From Micropterus salmoides (taxonomy: Eukaryota; Chordata; Actinopteri; Centrarchiformes; Centrarchidae), in the NCBI RefSeq assembly GCF_014851395.1, contig NW_024040485.1, positions 9,380,384 through 9,444,383 of the forward strand: a stretch of DNA of 64,000 bases, read 5' to 3'. Of the stretch, positions 1 through 14,063 are shown piece after piece (position 1 is the stretch's first letter; each line of letters begins with the position of its first letter). Below the pieces are notes generated by a model, which saw only the letters and a program-made list of their open reading frames with translations, did no database searches and was not told the DNA's origin. The position numbers and the translations under genes were made by a program.

Positions 1-2365
1 ATCAAATCCTAAACCTTTCAAGTCTCTTCTGGGCTTTATCTTTCAAACATTTGCAAGTAACTAAAGGTTAAAGTACCAACAACTCAAAGATGTCTAATAA
101 CCTTTTGTTGGCTAAGATAACAGAGACACTGAAGTTGATAGTTGCCCTATAAATGAGAAGCTGCTCCCGCTATGTTTTCCAATGCTCTTTGCTGATTTAA
201 AAAAGAAAAAAAGAAAACAAGTGTTTGATAACAGATTAATTAGTGTTGGAGCTTAACGAATCTGAGTATTTTACTGGGTACCGGCTCCAAAATGGAAGCC
301 CAACAGAAGGTAAAGCATATGTTTGTTGAATCAGTAAATCTGAAGAATTAATAAAAAAGAAGAACTCAGCTCTTAACATGAACTGCGACAGCCACCATGA
401 TTGAACAGACTAAAGGAAAGAATGCAGAGAAAAGAAAGAAACTAAAACCTTGCCTACAGAAAATGCAGAACAACAATACAACTATGAGCATGTGGTGTCA
501 ACGATGTCATCAAAGTTATCTCCAAGACAACCACTTTAATACAGCAATTCTGTCACTGTCAGATAGAAAGCACAAGTTTTCCTCAATTGTGCCTGCAGAT
601 AAAAACGGATGTTCTCAGTGATGTGACTTCTAAGAAGGGACAAGCAGAATTCATTAAGCTACTTGTCTTCCTCCAGAAACAAAACTTCCTTGGATGAAAA
701 ATGACATATCTTATTCCAAATATAAATCATACTAACCCACAGTTAATCAAACCTGCAGTCTGCCACTAAACAAAAAACAAACCAATCAGAAATTAAATCA
801 CATTCAGATGGACTGCCGAGATAACGGACTGGAGTGGATATTCATCATGTCCATGCTAAAAGTTCAGCAGAGGCTTAATCAGTATGTATCTACAATATAT
901 AATTGATCACTGACATTAAATGCTGCGGTGCTGCCTTGTCCATGCAAACTCCCATTTTGGTCCATTTGTGATTGTAATGCATACTGTTGGAAAATGGCGC
1001 ACACACACACACATATACACACGAGGATGAGGAACTGCCATCTGTGCTGAGTGCCATTAGCCGGAGTACACCACAGCTGGGCCCATCCCTGCAACCCCTG
1101 CCCCCATACCCATACGCCCCCCAGAGGCTTATGGAGGTTACACGAGAGAAATGGTTGGCGTTTTTTGACACGTCAAGGCCCATCCCGAGTAGGCCTGCTG
1201 TATATGATGAGACCCCTCTACACGACTGCAGGGCTGACAGCTGTCACACACAAACCCAGCTGCAGTAACAGGATACCGTGTAGCTGGTCTGACCACTCAA
1301 ACGAGACACCTCTGCTGAGGGGTCACACATCCCCAGTGTGTGCTTTCAACTATCCTGGTTTCCAAACAACAAACAAAATTATTGACATGTCAAGAATGTG
1401 ATGTTCTATTATAGATAAGCATGTCAATTTCCCAATGTATTGTCGTGTAACATTTACATTAGATTTAAGGCATTCAGGGAATACTACAACTGCAAACTGC
1501 AGTGACTTATAATAGATGCAATATTAGGTTCAGCTCTGCATTCACCAGTAATGGTAACAGCTGGTGAGAGGTTTTACTATCACAATAACAGCAACTTGGC
1601 ATTACTCTGGGGAAGACACTTTTTTGAAGAAAATGCAGTTTTGATAAGCGAGGAATTAAAGATTTTCATAAAAAAAGCAAAAACTGCATTAATTTGATGG
1701 TTCCAAATTCTCCATTGTGCCAAATATGCTGTCCAGCATCGTCCCCAAAGAGCTCAGAGTAAATACAGGTAAAACAAGAAAGACTGGAAGGGACAGCAGA
1801 AGAGCAGGCAACAATATGACACCATCCACCATGTCTGTACCTGATCATCAGTCCACCTAAAATTATGTTAAATGCAACATGAGGAACTAATTGTTAGTCT
1901 TACTCGAGTGAGACTCTTCCGGTTTTTCACTGAGAAACAATAACAACAAGTGATTGACCTAGCTTACAAACTAATGATAGAAATTTTGGCAGAAAGTCGA
2001 ATTGGGCATAAGACATGTACAAAATGTTCCTCAATAACACTTCACAGCTTAGCACAGTTCAGTCCTGCCCTTAAAAATTCGAGAAATTTAAACAACCCAG
2101 ATCCGTTTTCTACCTCAGTGGGTTCAGCCAGAGCACTCTCCAGCTCTGGTGCAGCACAAACACAAAGTGTAAGGACAGTTCTGGTAACTACTATTCAATC
2201 AACCTCTAAAAACAACAGTCTAAAAAAAGTTCCTAGTAAGCTACAAAATGTCAAAAACTGTAACATCAGTGACTCACCAAAACATCTAAAGACTGATGCT
2301 TTGTGATATTGATTTTGTTTCTTTATTATTGTAAACAGTGTTGGGATCAAGGAACATTTGGCAGA
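1..2365. other. Non-coding stretch, left edge
   Basis: I see no exon with convincing codon structure and splice sites here. Short open frames on both strands lack any recognisable domain. The only simple feature is a small (CA)n tract at about 999-1022. If the promoters at 5.1 and 15.7 kb drive a leftward gene, this stretch would be its first intron; that is inference. Confidence 0.5.
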
Positions 2366-2672
2366 TACCCAGTTGATAGTTGTACCTGGCTAAAAATAAT
2401 GCAGTCTAATAAAACGATCCTGCAAGATATCCCCCTCTTCATGAAGGTTTAGCTTTTCGTGAAACTGTTTTTTTCATGTTAATGTGTTATTTAGCCTATC
2501 CTCCTTGATTTAAATGTTGTGGACAACATAACAGAAATTGCCATGAAGTCAACAACTCTAAAACTGTTTCATCAAAAACAGAACATTGTAACATCATGGA
2601 ATTAGGATTTACTGCAGTATACGACTGCATTAGTGTTCACTAGGTGTACCTAATAAACTGGCAACTGAATGT
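2366..2672. mobile_element. Diverged MITE-like element, family A copy 1
   Basis: The left end reads ACCCAGTTGATAGTTGTACC, followed by GCTAAAAATAATGCAGTC. The right end reads GGTGTACCTAATAAACTGG, followed by CAACTGAATGT. These are imperfect inverted repeats of each other and match the ends of the better preserved copy at 16269-16510. The interior also shares CCTGCAA, CTTCATGAA and GAAACTGTTT with that copy. No transposase remains. It is a non-autonomous DNA element by structure; its superfamily cannot be assigned from what I see. Confidence 0.6.
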
Positions 2673-4380
2673 ATAAACCATTCATATCATCCACTGCTAA
2701 AATGTTGGAGATTATTTTGTGTGACTTCCATGAAAACAGTCTTATAACAGTTGAAACAAAAATGTCTTTGCGCATTTGATTTTTTCATAATTTAGTAACT
2801 GTTTCAAAGGCTTTTTATCCAGTCCTCACATTCATTTGTAAAGATCTTTTAGTTGAACCCTTATAGACTAAATTTAATGAGACACTCCACACCCCAACAG
2901 CAGAATTTGGGGAAAGGCAGACTGGTAACATGTAGGTGACTCCAAGCAGAGTGTATTTTTTTGCTGAAGAGGCCATAAATCCTGTCAGCTTGCTGCGTTT
3001 ACATTCTTGGCATTACGGTGTCTAGCAGTAAGACATTTATGGATACAACAGACAGACCAATTAATCTGTTGCTATCCCAACTTGACTGTGCACTTCATCA
3101 TGAGACACGATCAGTGTGTTTTTGTTGGTGTACGGTCGCTTAAGGCCAGGGTTGGTTTTGATTAAAAAGCCTGGCAAAATCATCACTAATGTGTCTGACA
3201 TGGAAACGATTCCTGAAATACATGTATGCTGGAGTAGCTGTCAATCCAGTTGCACAGCTCCTTTTGACAAAAAGGGAAATTCTCTGGTAATGTAAAAGAT
3301 TAGAACTAAATCTTGGTAGCTTGATAAAGAGCTAATGACTTCTTATACAGTGGCTGAGCATTTTATGAGATTAGCTATAGGTAATCAGTAAATCAGCTGT
3401 AACTCGATTACAAGTAATGTCTGCAGGAGAGCCTTTGGGGTTGTTGACATCAGCTGGGACATGTCTACACCACACTCATCTTTGATAATTATTTTGGACA
3501 GTGTATGTACATTCGAAAATATGCTAGTCCAGCCACAGGGACATATTGAAATAGAGCTGCAATGAATTTTTATCTCAATTTCCCAGGTGACATGTTAACA
3601 TATATAAAATTGCTTGTTTTGTCCAACCTACAGTCCAATTCAATCATAGAAGACAAATAAAACTAGCCAATAAACACATTTAAGCATATTTTAAGACATT
3701 TCTGCTTTTTTTGAAATAATGACAAATGATGAATTATCCAAAAAAGATAATTCATTTTCTGTTGCATGACTAATGGGCATATCATTTTACCTCTATATTG
3801 CCTTAACTTATGGCCTATTCCGCCATCCAAAAAGCAAATCTAATCACCCTTGTTGACATTTTACAGACAAAAACTATGAAAAGAGGCTGTTACAGTTACC
3901 TTTACATGACCCCGTTGTGTGTCTGTGGTGCTCAGTAGTAAGTTTACAGCGACCTAATCGTGTCATTAGTAGTTTCTCCTTATCAAGGACCTCAGGATAG
4001 AGGGAGTGATATGTTGTAGAAATCTTAAAGCCCTGTGAGACAAATTTGGGCTATAAAACTAAAGTGGATTTGAACTGACTTGGTAGTTTATCCCTCTAAC
4101 ACCACATTATTCCTGCAGGACCTGGGTTTTGCAAATAGTTCTTGATCTTCATCAAATACATTAAGACATGTAATAAGTTTTTAAGCAAATGTGGGGCATA
4201 AAGATCTAATCTTCCATCCCTGTTAACAAGTTTAAGCAAATGCAGACTGTGATCAAATGTACACTCTCAATGAATGAACTATGAAAGCCTGCAAACAAGG
4301 CCATCAACGTTGCTGCCTTTTCAATGCTGCTGCAACAACAGCTTACTGTGCATCTTAATTAAATTGTCAAGGCCAGTCTT
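2673..4380. other. Non-coding stretch
   Basis: AT-rich sequence without a recognisable exon, RNA gene or strong repeat. A small perfect 8-bp hairpin (GAATTATC / GATAATTC) lies near 3732-3754. I see nothing else to annotate. Confidence 0.5.
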
Positions 4381-5250
4381 CAGCCATTGCGATCCGTGTC
4401 TTCCAAGGATGCGAGGATGCTAAAAAGAGGATTCAGACCGTGTCACCCTGCTCTTAACCACGCCTACCGCACTGCAGATCAAAAACACCCAAGTATGTCG
4501 TCTCGACCTCCGACAATGTAGCGATTTCAAACCATAAACTGTGCTAAAATGTTACCGTGTCTGCCAATGACTCAGCGTTGTCATTACTAATGTACTAAAC
4601 GCGTAATTCAAAGGTCGGAAAAAGCATCTCTATCGTTTTGTTTTCACCCACTTTCCGCCTCGAAACTAGAGCACGTTAGCCTGACGTTTACTGTACCTTA
4701 AGCGGTTTGTGTCTTTGAAAATATCCGACCAAGCCTTGACTTTTAGCTTCAAAAGCAGCCCTTTCAACAACAAAAAAAACCATCAGCCTGTCGCTAAAAT
4801 GTTCTGCCGAGGTAACACCGAGAGACTACAATGCAAAACAGCGGGATAAGAAAGGTTATGACCAATGTTTGACACAGTTAGCCACGTCCACTCGACTTTT
4901 CCGCCTGGGAGAATAGAGTAGAAGTGCATTTTAATGTTAATTATCTGTCATCGGCCGCGGGTGTTGCTGTGGTCAGACAGCCAAGAAATTAAATAATACA
5001 AACAATTGTACAAACCGGGAAGTGTGCATCTGTTGTAAGACAGCATAAGAGTGAGATTAGCAGAGAAAGAGCAGTAAAGGAAAGGATTATTACCAGGTAA
5101 CCGTCCTCGTTCAGCCGGTCATGCGAGTTGCATTCGTAGTGGGCTTCAGTTTCCTGACAGCGGTGCTACCCTGCTGCAGTTCCCCCTCTCAACCAGCCTA
5201 TCAAACTCCACTATGCAGCTGAGAGTAGAATTGTGGGATATCAGGACAGC
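4381..5250 (-). promoter_or_regulatory. CpG-rich block with a possible minus-strand first exon
   Basis: CpG density is visibly higher than in the flanks. On the minus strand a good donor, TTACCTG|gtaata, ends an exon at 5094. The short open frame before it reads ETEAHYECNSHDRLNEDGYL, with a stop just upstream, so it could be the end of a 5' UTR or a very short coding start. On the plus strand the same bases also form a donor (CCAG|gtaacc after 5096), so the strand is not certain. Human gene order next to TMEM200C makes an alternative promoter of epb41l3 plausible; this is inference only. Confidence 0.3.
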
Positions 5251-5269
5251 CAGAGCATTATTTTAGCAG

Positions 5270-5332
5270 CCCCCCCCCCCAAATCACACTGTCTCACTCA
5301 CACGCACACGCACACACACACACACACACACA
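5270..5332. repeat. Poly-C run and (CA)n microsatellite
   Basis: A run of eleven C (5270-5280) is followed by an interrupted (CA)n tract containing CACG variants (about 5300-5332). Both are ordinary simple repeats. Confidence 0.9.
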
Positions 5333-8300
5333 GCATGGCAATTAATGGCATGAGGTTTGTTGTTTTACTGAGAAAAGGCAGTAAGAGAAATCTCTGTTCA
5401 AGGAAATGCAATTAAATGAAAGTGAATTAATGGTGGAATGCAACAAGGTATACTCTCTAATTCTGTACTCAGTATTAAATTTAAGATACAGGTAAAACAC
5501 TTTTTACTTGAGTAATTCCACTTTATGCCACTTCATCTGAATAAATCCTTTACAACTATGCTCAGCGCATCATGGGTTACAAGACACCGCTATAGCTGAA
5601 ACAATGAGTCAACTAATCAATCGATTGACAAATAAAATTGTTGGAATGCTGCACATTTTCAAACAATACTACCATAAAAGTCCAAAACACAAATAAAACC
5701 AATTTAAATAATCATCACATTTTCATACTATCATTGTCTACAACTTAATTAAAAGAAAAAAAAACATAAGACTGTATAATCCTGGAGAAATCAGAAAAAT
5801 ACTAATTAAATTGTCCATCTAACTTACTTTTCCAGGCTTAAACACCTCTAAAGTGCTGATTAATCTTTAATCATCATAGTATACACAGTTCAACTGGACT
5901 CACTTTCCACTTCTCCCAAGTTACACGGCTCACAATCTGTTTTCCCATATAATAATTGATATTGCACTTTTTACCTCCTTGCATTTATCTAACTGCTATA
6001 ATTAGATGAGCTTATAAAATATAATGCATTGCTTTAGTTTAAGCTACCGAACAGTGTATAAAGTAGTTAAAATTTGCTCGCCTTTGACCTGCCACAACAT
6101 AAACATCTATTAAGGTAACAATAACCCACTGATATTACACTGACAGAAGCCTGTCAGTACATTTTGCTGCTAATACTTTAGAAATATGTAGAACATTGAC
6201 TTGTAATGGGGTACCCCCCCATCTCTGAACTTAATATAATAAAAAACACTATAACTGCTGTTACTGAATTTCAAACACACTGACTGTATACACCCAGTCT
6301 GGAGCACATGATATACTCTAATATTCTCCAAATTGAAAAACATAATCCAAGACATTAAAAAAAAGCCACGGACGAGCACATGAACATGTACATCTGCTGC
6401 CCTCCTTTAGGTATACATGTGGGTGTGCATGCACAAATACAGACATAAAAGAAGGTTTTTAATTAGTGTCTGGGTTGTTCCCTCTGGGGATTTGTGGGTT
6501 TTGCCTCGCAGTGGGAACTTGACCCAACTCGGTCACCCATTTGACTTTTATTTCATCAAATTTCTTTCATGCTCAAGTAGTATTCCACATGCCGACACTT
6601 ACTGTACACTATGCAAATATGGAAAACACACAGTTATGCGCATTACGGCTTCAGAGAATTTGCTCCTGCAGTCGCACATGACTTCCCTAAATAGACAGAC
6701 ACATAGCAGGCATGCTTTGCAGATAGTAGAGGGTAAATGCAATAACACACACAGTGCAACTCTTATGCACAGCAGCCAGACAGCTGGCTCCTCATTCAGC
6801 TCCTAGCTAATTGTAGCACAGCTCACAAAACAAACTCAATGACAACAACAATGAATGTTTTACATTAAAAGACATATAATTCACATAGTGATTTAGTTAC
6901 TTCATGTCCAAGTTTAAATTCCTAAAACACCAACAGCAACAACCAGTAGGGCAAGTGAGGTTTAGAGCTGCAGTACAAAATATTCCTGTAACCTTCAATG
7001 CTGGAAGGAGAAACAATAATAGCTGAGGAGGCATGTAAGAAAGATATGTTTTCTCACTGTAAAACTGTGACAACTCGTTGCAGTGCCATCGCTGTGTCTA
7101 ATGTGATAGCTCCACTAACCATAAAAGGTCTAAGAATTTTGTTTTAACTTAGGTGACAACGTGATGAGAGGCAGCCGTACAGGATCATTACGGTAAAAGT
7201 GGTGGATTGTTGTGAACATTTCATACTAACTTCACATACTATGATTTGACCATTTCTCCAAAGATATGTTCTCTCACTTCCCTGTTCATTTCTTGTTTTT
7301 AAAAAGCACAGCCACTACTGTAAATGATAAGCCTTCCTTAAGAGTCCAAAAACAAATGCACATGTGCATTACCACAATGTGCCTCTCTGAGAATACACAA
7401 CAAACTGGAATGTCTGATCTCTGCACAGCTAAACAATAGTTATCTACATGTACAACAAGTGGAGTCTGGCGCAGTATTGTCATGACCGAACTGAACGTCT
7501 GAGACATTGCTCATCTTGGCCCGTCTGGCCAGTGGGTGGTGACTGGGCGCCTGTAATGCAGTAAACAGATTGGAAATAAAGGGTTACATACTAGCTTCTC
7601 TCCACAGGAAATATAAATGCTCGCTGGAGCTTTAAGTTATGAATATTTCTTTTAGTTAGATGTTTTAGTTAGTTCTATTTATGACTTCTGCAGATATGAA
7701 TCAGGAAAATTTCATCTCTAAAGCATGTTTCAATGTGCTTTACCAAGTCTAGCTAAAAGAAATGAAATCATATACAGTGGTGCACAAACAAAAGACTAGG
7801 AAAGAAAATAAAAGTACAAGGCACAAGGAAGCATATACTAACAGGTCTATGGAGCCAAACCGGCAGAGTCGAGTGTACTTAACTGTATTTGTCCCCCTTT
7901 GAAGATAAAGAACCTTGTTTAGAAAAAAGTTGATGAACATAATCCCTAAAGAAGCAAGGTGGCTTTTGGCTTTAAAGCTGCATCAAGTGATTTTGGAGCA
8001 CCAGTGGCTTAAAAACAAACTCTTTTGCCTTTTTAATTGTCATCGTAAGTAAGTCAAAGGTGTAACTAATAAAATTAATTAAGGGTCCATCGCATTTAGG
8101 TCTCCCACTAATAGTCTACACAGGAGGCGTCCATCTCATGTGCATCCAATGGAATACATACACTTCTATTTTAATCAGTCTGTAACAGATCACGCTGCTG
8201 CTGCTCTGCTAATGTACTGTGCTTGCTCCACAGGCTGTGTAGATGTTGTGTAAGGCACAACACCATGGCAAAGGAATATGCACATCTAAATAGAACAAAT

Positions 8301-11043
8301 GAATACGTCTGTAGTGAAAAGAAAAAAAAAAAAGGAATATGAGCATTTTGCCTTTCGGGTTTGTATGGCACATCGAGCAAACACAGAACAACATCCCCTG
8401 GAATTTTTTTTTGTCCAACTGTAAAATGTAAGTCTAATATTCACCAGTGCGTAAGGCTTTGTTTCGCGAGAAAAGTATTTGGCTCTGTGCCTACTGTCTC
8501 ATTTTCTTCACAGACCACTTGTTTACTTCAGCTCTAGTCCATTTTGCTGGTGTGCAGTTGACTTGTTTGACCTCTTGGGCTGGGACGCTGTCGCTCACAG
8601 TTTTATACTCAGTGGCATTGTTTTGGTGTTGTCAGTCTGGAGCACAAACACAATGAGTTAATAGCAGATGAAAGCTGCAACAAGCTATGAAATGTTTTCA
8701 GTGGCATCGGCCATACTAGAATAGCTTTACAAACAAACAGGACCATTAGTTCTATAAAGCAAAGGCAATATGTAATGAAGGCTGACATCACTGTTTCAAA
8801 ATCACAATAAATTCCAGGAAAAGTAATTACGTAGATTGGGAAAGTACACATATCCACTTAGCATTTCTGTTAGCAGAACCATTGGAATATGACAGTCAAA
8901 GCAGAAAAATATTAAAGCATACTTCATTTCTATTTTAAATTATTTTGATTAATGCATAAAATATAAAAAACAGGCAAGCCTTCCTTAGTGGAAGTGAGTA
9001 CTGCTGACCGGTTTTCCGGTTTTGCTGTCTGATGCAAGTCAAAGAAGGTACTGAACTTTGCTATCATGTGTTTTGAGTTATAATCTTTTTTTCCTTTTTA
9101 GTCAATGTAATATGCTGTCATCCTTCTTCTTAGGAAAGCTTCTCCACTGCACAGGAAGTGATGTGTTTACCTCACAGTTTCACCCACTTGATTGAAAAAT
9201 GATCTTTTGGAAGTTTAGCTTAAATGGAAAAACCCTTAAGTCTAACAGATAACCGACACTTAAGGAAATACTTGCAGTAAAATTTTATAGAATCATTGGG
9301 CCCAAACCTCTATACAGACATCTGACATGTTTCCACTGTCTCACCCTCTGTATGTATAATGACTTGCGGATAAGTGTGAGCGCTGATCTATGACTCCTCA
9401 GACCCTCCAGAGCAGCCCTTGGTCAGCAGAATGATTAATACCACACAAGACAGACAACATGTGATCTCTGGACTCTACTTAGCTTATGTGGCTGCTTAAC
9501 TCCTCACTTTTTTTTGCTGTGTACAGACACTTACTTCCTGTACAGCTCATCTGTTCCTTAGCCTAACCTTGAACTCAGTTTACCTTGAATCAAATATTTT
9601 CTCTCACAATTTTTTTTTCACAAGTATTAGCATAATTGGGGAACACATGTTTTCAGTGACGCACAAAATATACTGCTTCTGCCTCTGAAACTTTACACAA
9701 GAATGGAATTAAATTATAGTGACCTCCTTCTTACACAATAATTTGGCACTCAGTGATTATAGTTTAATTCAACTTAAGTACATGAAACACATTCATTTTA
9801 AATCAGTAGTTTATTTAAAGGTCATTCTGCAAGGCCATGTTTAGGAGAAAAACACATTTGCCTCAATTTCTATTCAGGAACTCCAGGTGTGTATGAATGT
9901 GTGTATATACTAAATCAGTAACCTTATGAGCCTCATTACAGCAATCCAATTTCCAGTGCTGCGATCAGAACAAGCAAGCTGGCACTTCATCAATACATAA
10001 TTATATTGAAGCATGTCCCTTACAATACATGGCAAATCACCCATGTGATCCAATTAAAAAAAACAAGTCCAGGCCAGCATTCCCTGCCATCCCCGGGGTC
10101 TGGGGGAAAATAATTGCTGGTCTAAAAAGGATCTCTGCCCAAACACAAAATCACATTTCCATTTTGTTTTCAGGATTTCGCACACATGGACACCATAATC
10201 AGTGACTTTACAAGGCCCTCGCTACATTAGATGCCACATACTGCATTTGTGGCCATCTATGTTGCCCTGACATAAAGTCATTTCTAATTAGAGCAATCTC
10301 AGGTTTCAATCTAAAAAAAAGTTCCATTGTCCAATTTATGAATCCATTACTGAGAATTGAGACTTTATGGCTTTCACATTAATAGCTGATTCAAATTACA
10401 CTTTGAACTAAAGTCAGTGAAGTGAATTGGCACCAACTCTGCTTTCTTGGGTTTTTCAACCCCTAACTAACCAAAGCCACTGTCCCCTGCTGTCCATCTC
10501 TACTCAGCTTTAAAAGCCTTCACTCCCAAAGGGGCTGCAGGTCAGCAAGCATACACGCAAAATTACAGTCTGATTTTGACACCTCAAACTGGGCCAAAGC
10601 TCCCAAATCAACCCGCTATTTTGAGCACAACCTCATCAAACTACACCTGAAAATAAGTTAGCCAAGGGTACATGCTGCACATTGACAGGGGATTATTTCT
10701 AAAATGGTGATGAGCAGTCCCTTCTTGTTTTTTGCATGTAGGAAGTACATCTTATCTTGTAGAATCATAAATGTGGTCTGGATTTGTAACCTTTGGAAAG
10801 CCGCAGGCCAATGATTGTGCCCGTCAAGTGATTGCGGACGAGGCATTTTTAGAGAAAGGGAGGGGCGGCACATGTGCAACGTGTGGTTGGGGTGGGGTGG
10901 GGTGGTTGGCAGCAGCAGTTTTAGAATCACTCTTCCCTTTTAGAGCTTTCTATGGACATCAGTATTTCAGCTTCAGCTAGTGTTTGAGGCAATAACATCA
11001 CTTAATAATTCATTATGGCAACATAGACCAAGATGTTGGATTA
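5333..11043. other. Non-coding stretch with old repeat fragments
   Basis: No exon with splice sites and protein similarity is visible. Near 5595-5660 there is a fragment resembling the abundant fish repeat built on ATCAATCGATT. 10060-10380 is a more complex, TAAT-containing stretch free of obvious repeats and is treated as a possible conserved non-coding element in the findings. The rest is unremarkable AT-rich DNA. Confidence 0.5.
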
Positions 11044-11225
11044 TCTTTCTTTTATTTTTGTAGTTTATTATTTGGGGCTTTCTGCCTTTATTTGATTGAT
11101 TTGATATTTAAAAATATGGGAGAGAGAGGGGATGACATGCAGCAAAGGGTCATGGGCCGGACTTAAACCCGGGCGCTGCCTTGTACACGGTGCGCACGCT
11201 CTACCAATTGAGCTAACGGGTGCCC
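11044..11225 (-). mobile_element. tRNA-derived SINE
   Basis: Read on the minus strand it starts GGGCACCCGTTAGCTCAATT, with an A box (TAGCTCAATTGG) and a B box (GGGTTTAAGTCC, 11159-11170). It then has the tail CCCTTTGCTGCATGTCATCC, CTCTCTCTCCC, AATAAAGGCA and AGAAAGCCCC, ending in an A-rich stretch. A tRNA-like head plus this unrelated tail is the structure of a well-known teleost SINE. The anticodon arm and 3' acceptor do not fold as a functional tRNA, so it is not called a tRNA gene. Confidence 0.85.
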
Positions 11226-12480
11226 AGGAATGTTCAATCAGGCTTTTTTAATGAATTTTGTTTTTGTTACATGCAGTTGTCATCAGATTTTTAATTTGAT
11301 TTGTAAACCTAAAATAATCACTTAAGAGTATACAGCCATGCTATCTTCACTGAGGTTGTACTTAGGTAAAGTGGCGCTTTGCGGTAAATGCTTACATCAG
11401 CATATAAACATGCTCTCAGTGATAAGTGAACTGATGTTAAGCAGGTATTAAGTTTACCATATTTACGATCTTAGTATAGCATGTTTGCATGATCCATATT
11501 TACACTAAACACAAAGTACAGCTGAGGCTGATTGGAATATAATCAGTTTTGCAGGTATACCAAAAGTATTGGACAAATTAAACTTAACTAGAGGAAAAGT
11601 CAAGGGATCACAGGTGTTACTCATGCCCCCTGTTAATAGTTGTTGAGATTTCCAGAGCATTTCTGGACCAAAGTGGTGGATTGACCGATCAACCGACACC
11701 ACTGTCCCTAAAGTGCAATGTCACTAATACAATCCTTAAATTCACTGTATGCAAACTAGAGCCATAAATTGGCCATCAGCTGAAATAAGCTTATTGCAGA
11801 TATATCCCGCTCAGTATGCATATTGGTCACAATAAAACAACAACAGCAATCTAAGGGAGTCATATCAAGATTGCTTTTTATGTTTAAAATAAACAAATGG
11901 CGGAGAAATCATTAGCTAATCTGAAAAAAGAAGTCTGGACAAAAGGAATGTTCATAGCAGTATAGCAAACTGGTACCACTGTAAGAGAGCTTTCGGCAGG
12001 AAACAAAAATTCCCTCACAATAGCACATTTGAGGACTTCTAAGAGAGTCCAGTTTCAGTCTAACCCCCAGTCTCCACTATAAATACCCTGTGACCGTCAA
12101 GGTTCCATCCCAGAAGTTGTAGCTTTATAAGGCAAAGACAGCCACATACTGCTCTCAAGTGATCAGGCAACACTGGGAGATAACAACGCTCCCAATAAGC
12201 TTATCTCGCCACTCAACAAGATTGAGTCATACATGTTATCTCTTCCAGCCCCCAAAGGCTTTGGTGATTTGGTAAGCAGCACGTGTGGAGTTTAGCTCAC
12301 TTCAACCCTCTGTACACCTGAGGGCAAAAAAATCGGGAGTTCATGGTTTCACTTGGATTTGACACGATAGGCTGATGCTCTTGATGTTATGGCAAAAATA
12401 ACAAGTGAAAAAATGTACATGAGTTTCTTAGGGCACGAGGCAACGTCTTCAAATTGCTTGTTTTAGAAGCTGGATCCAGC
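11226..12480. other. Non-coding stretch
   Basis: No exon, RNA gene or clear repeat is seen. Codon-like open frames here are short and unrelated to known proteins. Confidence 0.5.
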
Positions 12481-12960
12481 AAATGCTTAGCATTCATTTT
12501 GGAAAACTTTAATTGATTAATCAGTTATTAATCAGTTATTTGTTAATCAACTAGTGGTTTTAGCTTTAATTCTCTCCATTTAATTTATCTAAATAATTTA
12601 GTTCCAGCCATTCGGATGCAAACATGGCATCTTGGGAAAAGAGAGGCTTTACGTGGGTTGAATGATAATATATTATTGTACTATTGATTTTACAGCTTAA
12701 ACAATTAAGCCTTTAACCAATTATTCAATTGAGATAAAATTAATTCACGTTTTTGATAAATTTTCAGTTTCTCAAATGTGACTATATTAGGCTTTTGTTT
12801 ATCATACATGAAAATAGGCTATTGTGGGTCGGCTTGGGTTTGGGGAAATTGTGATGGCAACATTTTTCATGTTGTTGACATTTTATATAACAAACAAATT
12901 GAGAAAATTAATGTCACATTAATCGATAATAATTGTTAGTTGCAGCCGGGAATTGGTTTG
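12481..12960 (-). repeat. Degenerate ATTAATCGAT-type interspersed repeat
   Basis: The right end, read on the minus strand, gives GGCTGCAACTAACAATTATT followed by ATCGATTAATG, the hallmark of a very common teleost repeat. The left half keeps several GATTAATCAGTTATT-like segments. The boundaries are approximate and the copy is old and disrupted. I recognise the family from general knowledge and cannot name a database entry. Confidence 0.5.
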
Positions 12961-14063
12961 AGTTACAAAAAGTCAGTTTTTGTTCCACAGGGATAATGGA
13001 CCCACCGTCTTGATCATACATTATGAGCACAGTGGGAAGGAAGGTTGTGGGTGGAATTTAATAACTCAAAACTTGGCTCAGCCTTTTTATTCAAAAGACT
13101 GTCTGCAGAAATTACTTCACTCCAACCTTTGCATGTCTTATCACTAAATTGTGATAATGGCAGACTATTTCTTGTAACCTTTGACCCCTATTTCGGGCTC
13201 ACACACACACTACCCTTCCATACACTTCTGTCAAACACAGCACAATGAGTCATAACATCAAAGAGCATCAGGTGAAATAATCTTCTCCTCCTCCAGTACA
13301 ATGCCAGCGCTATTGATCACAAACTGGATTGACAGTAGTATTGATTAAAATTCCTAAGATGAGTCAGAGATAGTCTTCATCACATCAAAACTTCTATTGA
13401 GCCACAAAAAGAAGATTTAATCTTGTTATGTCATCCTGTATGAAGTGCAGCCGTGCCTAAAATACAGTAAGGAGTGAAAAAACATTCAAAAGGGAATATC
13501 TATGGGGAATGCATTCTGAGCAAAGGTTATTGAGGTCACAAGGTGTTCTCTACTAAAGGTCACCAAAATCGGCCTTTCAATTATAATGCCTAAACAACAT
13601 CTTCAGGCATTATGTGTGATGAAATATACAGTTTTGGTACATATGCCACATTCCAGTCAAAATTTGGAAATTCCCCTCTGCTTGCCCATAATTACAACCT
13701 TCCTGCGTTCCAGTGGCCCGGCTTGGAAAAACCAGGCAAGAAAGATGGTCACCCACAAAATTTAAATACTCTTTCCCATGATACCAGCTGCTTTCGTGTA
13801 ATTTATAGCTTATATGACGGTGTTTACCAGCTAATCTGTAAGGGCAACTTTCCATTTTGAATTTACAGTCATGTGATTATGACAAACATTGTAACATTTC
13901 CATTGTATGCTGCCAGCTAACATGCTGTCCTGGAAACCTCGTTTGGAAATGACGCCTGCGTTTCCAAAGTGGAAGTCCACCTTAAAAGGTTGTGAAAATT
14001 TTTCCCTCCCAACAGTTCCTTGCCATGAATGACAGGATCTTACATGAATGCCCCTTTTTTTGG
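12961..14063. other. Non-coding stretch
   Basis: No coding exon is seen. A perfect 8-bp inverted repeat TTTGGAAA...TTTCCAAA lies at about 13942-13968. Overlapping open frames on both strands at 13610-13860 have no recognisable domain or splice context. Confidence 0.45.

Noticed and set aside
1950..2306. Open frame of 118 residues on the plus strand
   Set aside because: Low-complexity serine/asparagine-rich sequence without domain or exon signals.
11159..11225. A tRNA gene on the minus strand
   Set aside because: A and B boxes are present, but the cloverleaf does not close and a SINE tail follows directly, so it is the head of a tRNA-derived SINE.
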